Below, in pieces: positions 46,886 through 55,174 of a DNA stretch of 64,000 bases (its first letter is position 1; the number at the start of each line of letters is the position of its first letter). The DNA is from Rothia mucilaginosa (GTDB taxonomy: Bacteria > Actinomycetota > Actinomycetes > Actinomycetales > Micrococcaceae). The stretch lies in the NCBI RefSeq assembly GCF_019334805.1, contig NZ_CP079822.1, positions 1,240,001 to 1,304,000 of the forward strand, written 5' to 3'. The position numbers and the translations under genes were made by a program. The notes below the pieces were generated by a model, which saw nothing but the letters and a program-made list of their open reading frames with translations, did not search any database and was not told the origin of the DNA.

Positions 46886-46894
46886 ATTCGGTTA

Positions 46895-48394
46895 TTAGTC
46901 CCATTCACCGCGCAGAATCTGCTGAACGAATTTCTTGGGTAGCCAGAAGGAGTGCTTCGTGATGCGGCTGCCGTCGGGCAGTTCGTCGGTGTCCTTGAGC
47001 TTGCCTTTTCCGACAAATTCGCCAGGCTTAACTTCGTAGTAGGTCTGGGAGGCGTGAACCTTCGTAAAAAGGTATTCGTTCGCCTTACTCTGCGGGAAGT
47101 TAGTGGAAACCTTAACACCATCCTCGCCATTCGGCTTGACCGTCAGTTTGACGCCCTGATTAATGATTTCCTTCGTCTCTTGCCATACCCTCACCAGTTC
47201 AGGCTCGAGGGAATCAGGGAAACCCCAGAATTTGACCTGATCCAAGCAGAAATCACCGGTCTCATTCTCGCGGAAAACAACAAACATGAATTTCCTTGAG
47301 AAAATCTCGGTGTAAATATGGGACTCTTCCCATTCCTTTTCATTCGCTAGTTCAATAAAACGGTAGTTCTTAAAGGGAGAATCCTCTTTAGGGAGCCCGT
47401 TTCTATCAACACGAATAGCGCGAATATTCATGTTCGCCTTTTTAAATTCGGCAGTACTATCAATATCCGAGGAAAGGCCTAGAATTTTCCTTACAAGAGT
47501 GCTGTTGCGGCCCTTGGCGTTAAAGTTAACATCAAATTCCTTGCAGAGTTCTTTCTCGCTCTGGCCCCGGTACTGCAGAAGCTTTTCTTCAATGATTTGA
47601 GTAAAAGGCTTAGAAGTGTCTTGTGCTGCGCGAGCGATACTCTCCTGCTCCTCCTGGCTGAAAACCTTGGTGCGGAGGAGAGTGGTCATGTAGCTACTCT
47701 TGAGTGACCAGGCGCGCCTATTGGCCAGCTCAGGGCCATAGGGCTGGGTAGTGCGATCCTTGTCTTTGCCGGCACCCTTGCGGCAGGTCGAAAGATACAT
47801 GCCGTCAGATTCGGAAAGCTCGTGCGCGCGTCCCTCCAGGACTTTCTGGGTAATACGTTTATAGTCCTCGAGAATGGTCGGCATATCCTCTTCGGGCCAG
47901 TCAAAAAGGAAAAATTTATCGGTGATATTATTCAAAATATCGCGATTCTTTCGATATTTATAAAACAGAAGCAAAATATTTTGGCACTTATGCCAAAGGT
48001 GCGTCTGATAAAAATCGTCTAGATTTTCCTCATGAAAATTAAACATGCTGAGGACTAGGCGTTCTTTGGCGGAAATAGCGCCGTTCGCGGTCACTCGGTA
48101 AGGGGTCGTCTTGATTTCGACCTTTGCGGCGGGAATGTCTGGTTCCGGGGAGCTATTAGGTTTGATGCCGAAGCCAGCCTCTTCAGTGAGGTTGCCGTAG
48201 ATTCCCTTGGAGAACTCACTAATTTCCTTGCGGGCAACCATTGAGGGAGTGCCCTTTTTCTTATCTTCATAGGTTTTGTACTCGGAGTTCTGGAATTCTT
48301 CCAAGATGTCATAGAGTGTGCGGCCGATGAGATGCTTCTCTGTGTACTTGAGGATGCTATCAATGCTCGTATTGTCGTAATCGAAAAGGCCCAT
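46895..48394 (-). CDS. Sau3AI-family type II restriction endonuclease
   Basis: 499 residues from ATG 48394 with AAGGA upstream. The N-terminal MutH-like domain has the catalytic set Asp86, Glu93 and Lys95 (DIPAAKVEIKTTPYR). The C-terminal half repeats the fold (IYTEIFSRKFMFVVF) and probably serves as the allosteric DNA-binding domain, as in Sau3AI (489 residues). Cutting at GATC is expected. The gene is clearly more AT-rich than its neighbours, a sign of transfer. It is divergent from its methylase, 193 nt away. Confidence 0.9.
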   Translation of the reverse strand: MGLFDYDNTSIDSILKYTEKHLIGRTLYDILEEFQNSEYKTYEDKKKGTPSMVARKEISEFSKGIYGNLTEEAGFGIKPNSSPEPDIPAAKVEIKTTPYRVTANGAISAKERLVLSMFNFHEENLDDFYQTHLWHKCQNILLLFYKYRKNRDILNNITDKFFLFDWPEEDMPTILEDYKRITQKVLEGRAHELSESDGMYLSTCRKGAGKDKDRTTQPYGPELANRRAWSLKSSYMTTLLRTKVFSQEEQESIARAAQDTSKPFTQIIEEKLLQYRGQSEKELCKEFDVNFNAKGRNSTLVRKILGLSSDIDSTAEFKKANMNIRAIRVDRNGLPKEDSPFKNYRFIELANEKEWEESHIYTEIFSRKFMFVVFRENETGDFCLDQVKFWGFPDSLEPELVRVWQETKEIINQGVKLTVKPNGEDGVKVSTNFPQSKANEYLFTKVHASQTYYEVKPGEFVGKGKLKDTDELPDGSRITKHSFWLPKKFVQQILRGEWD

Positions 48395-48587
48395 GGTCGG
48401 TGTTCCTTCCGGAAGTAGAGGGGTGGCGGCGGTGCTGTTTCTTGCTCTCATGCTACGTCAGATACGGCAGTTGCGCTCTTTGGCTCGTCACTGGATTTTC
48501 TGTAACCCACTTGATCTGAATAGCTGTTCTATGTTATAGTATTAGTATTCGAATATATTTACAGAGGACTATAAGGACTACTGACTC

Positions 48588-49907
48588 ATGGATCAGAAAA
48601 CCACCAGCAGTAGCCAGCCTATCCGAGTTATCGAGCTTTTCGCCGGTGTAGGTGGCTTCCGCTTAGGATTTGAAGGCTATAACGCCAACGGCATGACCTT
48701 GCCCTCCGCAGGCCCTTTCACGACTGTCTGGGCGAACCAGTGGGAGCCCCCGGGAACGGTCGGCCGCCAGTTTGCGGCACGCTGCTACCAGGAACGTTTC
48801 GGCGAAGAAGCAAACCTCGAAAACCGCGACATCCACGCCGTACTTGATGACGTGGAGGCGGGCCTCTACGAAATTCCCGACGCTGACCTGCTCTGCGGTG
48901 GCTTCCCCTGCCAGGATTACTCGGTCACCAAGCCCCTTTCACAGTCGCACGGCATTGAAGGTAAGAAGGGCGTGCTCTGGTGGGATATTCACCGCGCGCT
49001 CGAACTTAAAACCCCCAAATATGTTGTTCTGGAGAACGTTGACCGCCTGTTGAAGTCGCCCGCTAAGCAGCGAGGTCGCGACTTCGCCATTATGCTCTCC
49101 TGCTTCTACGCGCTCGGCTACAGCGTCGAATGGCGCGTTATCAACGCGGCAGAGTACGGCCACCCGCAGAAGCGTAAGCGCGTCTACATTTACGCCGAAC
49201 ACAACGCCCCCGAATGGGATTTGTCGCGCCGAATCACCCACACCGGTGTTTTGGCGGAAGCATTCCCGGTCAAAACTGCAGAATCTGAGGGTCTTCTCTC
49301 CGTCTTCGAAGAGCTCAATGAGGCCGATGAGTTCACCATCTCCGATGACCCCTACTACGAGACGGAACACTTCGGAATTGGCGCTAAGACCTCGCCCTTC
49401 CAGATTGCCGGTGTCATGCAGAACGGCACCGTGCTCACCAGCAAGGTAGAGCCCGACTACCGCGGCGAATTTAAGACGCTCGGTGACGTGGTTCTTCCCG
49501 ACTCTGAGGTGCCGGAACAGTTCTTTATTGCCCCTGACAAGGTGCCTTCTTGGGAGTACCTCAAGGGTGCGAAGAAGGAAAAGCGTATCAATAAGGCAAG
49601 CGGCTTTGAATACTTCTACACCGAAGGTTCAATGTCTTTCCCTGACCCGCTCGACCGCCCGGCGCGTACCATCCTGACCGGCGAAGGAGGCTCGGGAGCC
49701 TCCCGCTTCAAGCATGTTGTGATTGGCGATTCTGGTGCGTACCGCCGTCTTGTGCCCGATGAGCTGGATCAGCTGCAGGGCTTCCCCCGCGGCTGGACTG
49801 ACACCGGCATGAGTGACGGTAACCGTGCCTTCTGCATGGGTAACGCTCTCGTGGTGGGTATCCCGCACGAAATCGGTAAGGCTATCGCCCGCCGACACAA
49901 CCAGTAA
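48588..49907 (+). CDS. DNA (cytosine-5-)-methyltransferase, probable GATC partner
   Basis: 439 residues. Motif I ELFAGVGGFRLGF (residues 16-28), catalytic motif IV GGFPCQDYS with Cys108, motif VI ENVDRLL, motif VIII QKRKRVYIY and the late motifs GASRFKHVV and DELDQLQGFP are all present. Paired with a Sau3AI-like nuclease it should methylate the C of GATC and protect host DNA. Base composition is close to the chromosome, unlike the nuclease gene. Low-GC spacer sequence upstream carries its promoter. Confidence 0.93.
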   Translation: MDQKTTSSSQPIRVIELFAGVGGFRLGFEGYNANGMTLPSAGPFTTVWANQWEPPGTVGRQFAARCYQERFGEEANLENRDIHAVLDDVEAGLYEIPDADLLCGGFPCQDYSVTKPLSQSHGIEGKKGVLWWDIHRALELKTPKYVVLENVDRLLKSPAKQRGRDFAIMLSCFYALGYSVEWRVINAAEYGHPQKRKRVYIYAEHNAPEWDLSRRITHTGVLAEAFPVKTAESEGLLSVFEELNEADEFTISDDPYYETEHFGIGAKTSPFQIAGVMQNGTVLTSKVEPDYRGEFKTLGDVVLPDSEVPEQFFIAPDKVPSWEYLKGAKKEKRINKASGFEYFYTEGSMSFPDPLDRPARTILTGEGGSGASRFKHVVIGDSGAYRRLVPDELDQLQGFPRGWTDTGMSDGNRAFCMGNALVVGIPHEIGKAIARRHNQ

Positions 49908-49929
49908 GACACAGCCAGTAAAAACGTAC

Positions 49930-49968
49930 AGGAGGTGCAGTAGCCCGAAAGCTACCGCACCTCCTTTT
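49930..49968. terminator. Terminator between methylase and HNH genes
   Basis: GGAGGTGCAGTAGC and GCTACCGCACCTCC form a stem ending in TTTT, between convergent genes. Confidence 0.9.
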
Positions 49969-49998
49969 GCACGCCCGGCAGCCTAAGCCAGAGCAGGG

Positions 49999-51081
49999 CT
50001 AAACCAGCGCCTCATCAAGCCAGCTCAGACCCGAGCGGTGCTCATCCAGAAGCTCCAGAGCTCGGTTAGGCAACTCAACCTTCAGGCGGGCACCCGCCAA
50101 CGACTGATACTGCGTATTTCCCAAACCGGGGTGCAGAAGAAGAGTCCGCGAAGAACTCACACCCACCAGCTCGCTGTCGAAAAGCCTATGCAGATCCTTG
50201 CGTAGAAGCAGACCCTCATCCACGCGATGCTCACCCTCGCGTGCATAGCTGTACAGGTGCGCCGCATCCAGTGCCGCCGTATGGCAAGCACCCGTAAACG
50301 CACACATGTTTCCGAAGCGGTTCAACAGCTGCTGGCGGAACTGCGGCTGACCTTTGCGAGCCCTGACCGTGCGCATCGTAAAACCGCCACGAGGATTCAC
50401 GGGTGCCCCGTGAGCATCCCCCAGAGGAAGCAGGTGAATGCCCGAAGTATTCAGGCTTTCAAGCCAGTCAAGGACTTTAGCCGTATCGAGGGCAACAATG
50501 CTGTTCTGCCGGTTATATTTGCCTGGTGCACAAAGCCCTTCAAAAGAATCTTTGTTCAACGCACCGATGAGTTCAGTCCAGGTATCGCCGTAGTAGGCGA
50601 CGAACCGCTGAACCCTCTTTATTTCTTGGGGTGGATTCTTGTGTAGCCGTTGAAGGGGTTTCAGACCATCGGGACGCAGGCAGCGTCCGTCGCATCGCCA
50701 CATTCCGTCAGACCTGAGTATCATACGGCTGTTACCGCATCGGGGGCAGACAGTCAGGATTTTATTCTCATCCGTGACCTCAATCTTGCGGACAACTGCG
50801 CTCCCAAGAAGAATCGAATTATCTCGAATCAGCACGAAGTCACCCTCTCGGATGTCTTGTCCGTTAGGCACCCTCGAGTCGTAAACGTAACGAAATTCCA
50901 GGGCGTCATCGTAGATTTTGCCGCTGGCGGCGCTGCGGTTCTCTTCGTCGGGAACGGAGCGCAGGAGCCATGCCTGGGGGAGCCGCATGTCAGTTGAAGC
51001 ATGCTTGCTGGGGAGGCTGAGGGTCGTCACTACGGACGGGAGAACGAGATCCGGCAGTGAGGGTGTTGAGTTGTTGTCCAT
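49999..51081 (-). CDS. HNH endonuclease with N-terminal barrel-like domain and zinc ribbon
   Basis: 360 residues. Residues 60-105 (YVYDSRVPNGQDIREGDFVL onward) look like a small beta-barrel of the PUA/EVE kind. A zinc ribbon follows (VCPRCGN... RCDGRC, four Cys). The C-terminal HNH domain has NMCAFTGACHTAALDAAHLY and DEGLLLRKDLHRLFD. Such layouts occur in nucleases that cut modified or foreign DNA. The start has TAGGCT 6 nt upstream (51088-51093), so it may be leaderless. The gene is convergent with the GATC methylase and probably belongs to the same defence locus. Confidence 0.8.
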   Translation of the reverse strand: MDNNSTPSLPDLVLPSVVTTLSLPSKHASTDMRLPQAWLLRSVPDEENRSAASGKIYDDALEFRYVYDSRVPNGQDIREGDFVLIRDNSILLGSAVVRKIEVTDENKILTVCPRCGNSRMILRSDGMWRCDGRCLRPDGLKPLQRLHKNPPQEIKRVQRFVAYYGDTWTELIGALNKDSFEGLCAPGKYNRQNSIVALDTAKVLDWLESLNTSGIHLLPLGDAHGAPVNPRGGFTMRTVRARKGQPQFRQQLLNRFGNMCAFTGACHTAALDAAHLYSYAREGEHRVDEGLLLRKDLHRLFDSELVGVSSSRTLLLHPGLGNTQYQSLAGARLKVELPNRALELLDEHRSGLSWLDEALV

Positions 51082-51407
51082 AGCAGCAGCCTAGCAGCCC
51101 GGGCGGTTTGCCGCTGCTTGGGTGGTCACCGGCTCACGGGGTAGGGGTGGTGGAATCCTGTAATTACAAAAATTCTCTACCCGTCTTCTCCTCGAAAAGC
51201 CACATGTGTTTCGAGAAGCCACGTAACATGTTGCTTTTCGAAACACATGTGGCTTCTCGGCGCATAAATTCGGTGCAAAGTTCGGCACCCGCATGCACAA
51301 CTTTCACCAGCCACAATGCTATTGATTCGCATCACACTCCGGCATTCTTGGGTATCCTTGGGGTAACACTCAGACAGAAGCCCGCCCTCCACCTCGAAAG
51401 GGGCCGC
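51082..51407. other. Intergenic region containing PAL67 copy 2
   Basis: 326 nt. Besides the palindrome at 51193-51259 it holds a candidate -10 box TATCCT near 51352 for the membrane-protein gene. No coding frame is convincing. Confidence 0.5.
51193..51259. repeat. PAL67 palindrome, copy 2
   Basis: 67 nt; nearly identical to copy 3, including the trailing GGCGCATA sequence. Arms of about 30 nt. Confidence 0.9.
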
Positions 51408-51845
51408 ATGAAAACCTTCTGGACCAACCTACCCCTCACCATCCGCGCCGCAGCTATCTTCTGCTACGCCTACACCGGGGTGCGCATCCTCAACCTCTTC
51501 TCGGAGGTAGGCACCGCACCGCTGACCCCGCGTACGCTCCTCGACGGTGCCCTCACCGCGGCTGTCGTCGTCGGTGCCCTCGCCCTGTACCTGGGTAACG
51601 CCCTGGGTGCCGCTCTACGCGCCCGACGAGAAGGCTACGAGCCCCGCCCGGTCGGCATCATCGTCGCCTACGCGCTCTTCGTGGCGGTGTGCACCTACCT
51701 TGTCTGCCGCCTCATCGCTTACACCGTGGAGGTGGGGCTCACCTGGCTCTTCCCGCCCGCCCTCGACCCGGTGCTGGTCGCCGTGGGTATGGCTGTTCTT
51801 GGCGTGATCAACTATGTGCGCCTTGACCGCACCCGCAAGGACTAA
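51408..51845 (+). CDS. Small integral membrane protein of unknown function
   Basis: 145 residues from ATG 51408 (AAAGGGG upstream). Four hydrophobic helices with a basic loop (RARREGYEPRP) between the second and third. I recognise no family. Two almost identical 67-nt palindromes flank the gene, 149 nt before and 32 nt after it. Function unknown. Confidence 0.7.
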   Translation: MKTFWTNLPLTIRAAAIFCYAYTGVRILNLFSEVGTAPLTPRTLLDGALTAAVVVGALALYLGNALGAALRARREGYEPRPVGIIVAYALFVAVCTYLVCRLIAYTVEVGLTWLFPPALDPVLVAVGMAVLGVINYVRLDRTRKD

Positions 51846-51876
51846 CCGGGGGGGGAGCTGCACCAAAACCCCTCCT

Positions 51877-51943
51877 TGAGAAGCCACATGTGTTTCGAGA
51901 AGCCACGTAATATGTTGCTTTTCGAAACACATGTGGCTTCTCG
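51877..51943. repeat. PAL67 palindrome, copy 3
   Basis: 67 nt; differs from copy 2 at only a few positions (start TGAGAAGCC, centre GTAATATG). Confidence 0.9.
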
Positions 51944-51979
51944 GCGCATAGAATCGGCGCAATAAAAACAGCACAAGAA

Positions 51980-52026
51980 ACCGCCCCGTCCACCGCACCC
52001 ACACGGGGGTGCAGTGGCCGGGGCGG
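51980..52026 (-). terminator. Terminator of pta
   Basis: GCCCCGTCCAC pairs with GTGGCCGGGGC, and an inner CGCACCC / GGGTGC stem sits inside. It lies just downstream of the pta stop on the minus strand. Confidence 0.75.
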
Positions 52027-52051
52027 CCTCATTCAGCGGTCAAAAACCGGC

Positions 52052-54142
52052 TTACAGGCTCTGTGCCTGAATTGCGGTGATCGCAACGGTGTTGATGATG
52101 TCCTCAACGGTGGTACCGCGCGACAGGTCGTTCACGGGCTTACGCAGACCCTGCAGAACCGGGCCCACAGCGGCAGCACCCGAAGACTGCTGAACAGCCT
52201 TGTAGGTGTTGTTACCGGTGTTCAGGTCGGGGAAGACGAACACGGTAGCCTGACCAGCGACCTCGCTACCGGGCAGCTTGGTCGACGCAATGGACATGTT
52301 CGAAGCAGCGTCGTACTGGATCGGGCCCTCGACCGCGAAGTCGGGGTTCGAAGCGCGCACGAGCTCGGTTGCCTCACGCACAACGTCCACGTCTGCGCCA
52401 GCGCCGGAGGTGCCGGTCGAGTAGGACAGCATAGCAACCTTGGGGGTGACGCCGAACTGGCGTGCAGTCTCTGCGGATGCCTTCGCAATGTCGGCGAGCT
52501 GCTCTGCGTTGGGGTTCGGGTTCACTGCGCAGTCGCCGTAGACCAGAACGCGGTCTTCCATCAGCATCAGGAAGACGGAGGAGACGATCTTGGTGCCGGG
52601 GCGGGTCTTGATGAACTCGAGCGAGGGGCGGATGGTGTTCGCGGTGGTGTTCACTGCACCGGAAACCATGCCGTCGGCGATGCCCTTGTAGACGAGCATG
52701 GTGCCGAAGTACGAGGGGTCGGTCATGCGCTCGCGAGCAGCCTCAATGGTGACGCCCTTGTGTGCACGCAGCTCAGCGTAGGTTGCTGCGAAGTCCTCGG
52801 TGTACTCGTTGTTTTCGATGTCGATGATACGAATGGTGCTGGGCAGTTCGATACCTTCGGCCCGGCAGATCTCTGCGATCTTGGCGGGGTTGCCGAGCAG
52901 GATCAGGTCGCAGAAGTCGCGGCGTGCAATGATTTCGGATGCACGCAGGATACGCACGTCGTAACCCTCGGGCAGGACCACGGAGCGGCGGTTTGCGCGT
53001 GCGGTCTCGATGAGGTTGTGCAGGAAGCGCAGCGGGGTCATGGATGCGGGGCGCTCAATTTCGAGGCGTGCGAGCAGTTCGTCCTTGTTGACGTACTCGT
53101 CCCAGCCGCCCATTGCGGCTGCGAGCTTGCGCTGGTGGCCGCTTTCGAGGGTGCCGCGCACGCGGGAGACTGCGCGTGCAGACTTGAAGGTGTCCTTGGT
53201 GGTGGACAGCACGGGGAACGGTGCGTTGTCGATGAGGGAGCCGACTGCGGTGTTCTTGCCGGGCAGTGCGTCCAGGCCGCCGGTGAGCAGCACGCCGGAG
53301 GGCGCGGGGAAGGTCGGTGCCAGTGCGGATGCGAGGGTTGCTGCAACGATGTCTGCACGGTCGCCGGGGACGATGACGAAGTCGCCGTCGACGAACTGGT
53401 TGAGGAAGTTGGAGACGTTCATTGCTGCGACCTTGATGCCGTGGATGTCGCGGCCGAGGTCTTCTGCCTTGATGCCTTCGGTGTCGAGCTTGAGAGCTTC
53501 GGCAACTTCACCGACGGTGGGTGCGTTCAGTTCGGGGATTTCGGGCAGCACGTAGACGGGCAGGTTTGCGTCGCCGCGCTTGACGGAGTTCTCGATTTCG
53601 TCGCGCAGTTCGGGTTCTGCACGGCTGACGATGATTGCGAGCAGGTCTGCCTTGGATGCGAGCAGTTCGGTGCGTGCCACGTCGACTGCGGTGACTGCTT
53701 CTTCGACGGTTGCTTCTTGTGCGCCGACGATTGCGACGACGGGCAGGCCGAGGTCACGTGCGATCTGGACGTTCAGGTCGAATTCGACTGAGAGCGCGTT
53801 GGCGGGCAGGTAGACGCCGTCGACGATTACGACGTCGCTGTTTGCTGCGACCTTTTCGTAGGCGGAGACTGCGCGTGCGGAGATTTCTTCGGTATCGCCT
53901 TCTGCGATGAGTGCGAGTGCGTCGGTCATGGAGACTGCGCCGCCGACCTGCTCTTCGGCCAGGCCGAAGTGTTCACGGATGAGGCGTGCCATGGGGTCGT
54001 CGGCGATGGTTGCGCCGTCGAAGACGGGGCGGAAGAAGCCGACGCGGTCTGCGCGCTTGATGAGGGAGTCTGCTAGGCCCAGGGCTACGAGGGACTTGCC
54101 CGAGTTCTGGGACATAGCGGAGAGGTAAAGACCAGTGGTCAT
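52052..54142 (-). CDS. pta: Phosphate acetyltransferase, long form
   Basis: 696 residues with GAAGGA before the ATG. The N-terminal third is a dethiobiotin-synthetase-like P-loop domain (SQNSGKSLVALGLADSL), the middle is a DRTGG domain, and the C-terminal third is the catalytic Pta domain (IQYDAASNMSIASTKLPGS, NTGNNTYKAVQQSSGA). It converts acetyl-CoA and phosphate to acetyl phosphate in overflow metabolism. The acetate kinase gene, often adjacent, is not beside it here. Confidence 0.96.
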   Translation of the reverse strand: MTTGLYLSAMSQNSGKSLVALGLADSLIKRADRVGFFRPVFDGATIADDPMARLIREHFGLAEEQVGGAVSMTDALALIAEGDTEEISARAVSAYEKVAANSDVVIVDGVYLPANALSVEFDLNVQIARDLGLPVVAIVGAQEATVEEAVTAVDVARTELLASKADLLAIIVSRAEPELRDEIENSVKRGDANLPVYVLPEIPELNAPTVGEVAEALKLDTEGIKAEDLGRDIHGIKVAAMNVSNFLNQFVDGDFVIVPGDRADIVAATLASALAPTFPAPSGVLLTGGLDALPGKNTAVGSLIDNAPFPVLSTTKDTFKSARAVSRVRGTLESGHQRKLAAAMGGWDEYVNKDELLARLEIERPASMTPLRFLHNLIETARANRRSVVLPEGYDVRILRASEIIARRDFCDLILLGNPAKIAEICRAEGIELPSTIRIIDIENNEYTEDFAATYAELRAHKGVTIEAARERMTDPSYFGTMLVYKGIADGMVSGAVNTTANTIRPSLEFIKTRPGTKIVSSVFLMLMEDRVLVYGDCAVNPNPNAEQLADIAKASAETARQFGVTPKVAMLSYSTGTSGAGADVDVVREATELVRASNPDFAVEGPIQYDAASNMSIASTKLPGSEVAGQATVFVFPDLNTGNNTYKAVQQSSGAAAVGPVLQGLRKPVNDLSRGTTVEDIINTVAITAIQAQSL

Positions 54143-54382
54143 TGTTTTACTGTCCTTCTATGCGATGTTCGGCGCTGGGTCCCGCGGTTGCGCAGGGGTG
54201 TATATGCTCCTGTGCGCGGGTGCGTCGAGCTTATATGTCATCTTCTATCTTAAGGTGTTGTGGGGGTGGTGCCTAACAGGGTGTGCGGTGCGCTGCGTCA
54301 TGTGGGCGGGTGCGCGGCTGTTGCGGGGTGGGGATGTTTTGCGTGTCGCCTCCTGGTGTGGTGTGCCGTTTAGGGGGTGAGC

Positions 54383-55006
54383 TTAGGGGTTGAGGATGCG
54401 CGCGTATCGGACGCTGCGTCCGGGGGCCCAGATGCCGCGTGCTTGGAAGTACACGCCTTCGTTACGGTAGCCGAGGCGCTCGTAGAAGGAGACCGCTCGT
54501 TCGTTTTCTGCCATGACCCACAGGTAGGAGTTTTCGTCCGGGTAGATGACGGAGTCGTAGAGCGCCTGCCCGAGCCCGGTGCCGTGCGTGTGGTCGAGGG
54601 TGTACAGATGCGTGAGTTTGCGGGTGCCTGCGGGCAGTTCGGGAAGGTCGTCGGCGCGTTCGAGTTCCCATGAGGAGGGCTCGCACAGGGAGAGTGCCAT
54701 GCCGACCGGCTTCTCCCAGTCGATCTGGGTGCCCACGGCGCAGGAGAGTCCACCGTCGGGGGTCCAGCCGGGCACCTCGTAGGCGAAGAAGCCGCGCACG
54801 GTGGGGGAGGCGAGGTGGCGGTGGAAGTCTTCGAGGTATTCGTTGCGTTCGGCGCGGTGGCGGGCGGTGAAGCTTTCTCCGAGCGTGTCGAAGTAGATCG
54901 GGTCGTAGGTTTGTTCCATGCAGTCTAGCTGCAGGTTGACGTATTTTTCGGCGTCGGTCGGTTCAATCGGTGCGAGCGCGTAGCGGCCCTGACATACAAA
55001 TCCCAT
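54383..55006 (-). CDS. GNAT-family N-acetyltransferase
   Basis: 207 residues. The acetyl-CoA region runs from LYTLDHTHGTGLGQALYDSV (motif A, with GTGLGQAL in place of the common Q/RxxGxG/A) to ENERAVSFYERLGYRNEGV (motif B). The acceptor is unknown. The -10 box TAGACT (55014-55019) ends 7 nt before the ATG. The gene is divergent from the spermidine-synthase-like gene. Confidence 0.87.
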   Translation of the reverse strand: MGFVCQGRYALAPIEPTDAEKYVNLQLDCMEQTYDPIYFDTLGESFTARHRAERNEYLEDFHRHLASPTVRGFFAYEVPGWTPDGGLSCAVGTQIDWEKPVGMALSLCEPSSWELERADDLPELPAGTRKLTHLYTLDHTHGTGLGQALYDSVIYPDENSYLWVMAENERAVSFYERLGYRNEGVYFQARGIWAPGRSVRYARILNP

Positions 55007-55174
55007 GGGTTCTAGTCTACTCAGCTAGCCCCTGTGGAGGCGGTCCTTCGCGGGTGCGTACGCTAGGGGCGTGCGGGAGCGGCACCCCGGGATGCGAGCG
55101 CCGTCGGGCGGCCCGCCCCCGATTAGGTGCGGCGCTGACCGGGGGGGGGCGGGTCGTCGGCTAGGCTAGTGGGT

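Larger units (their letters stand above)
46334..46894. other. Repeat-rich intergenic region between the DUF6318 and restriction genes
   Basis: 561 nt. Contains TTAGTG palindromes C and D, the shared GGAGGCGCCG sequence near 46579 and the terminator of the restriction gene (46830-46880). The DUF6318 promoter should lie at the left end. No gene is visible. Confidence 0.6.

Noticed and set aside
44007..51943. PAL67 copies as a CRISPR array
   Set aside because: The copies are palindromic, dispersed over 8 kb and have no regular spacers or cas genes nearby.
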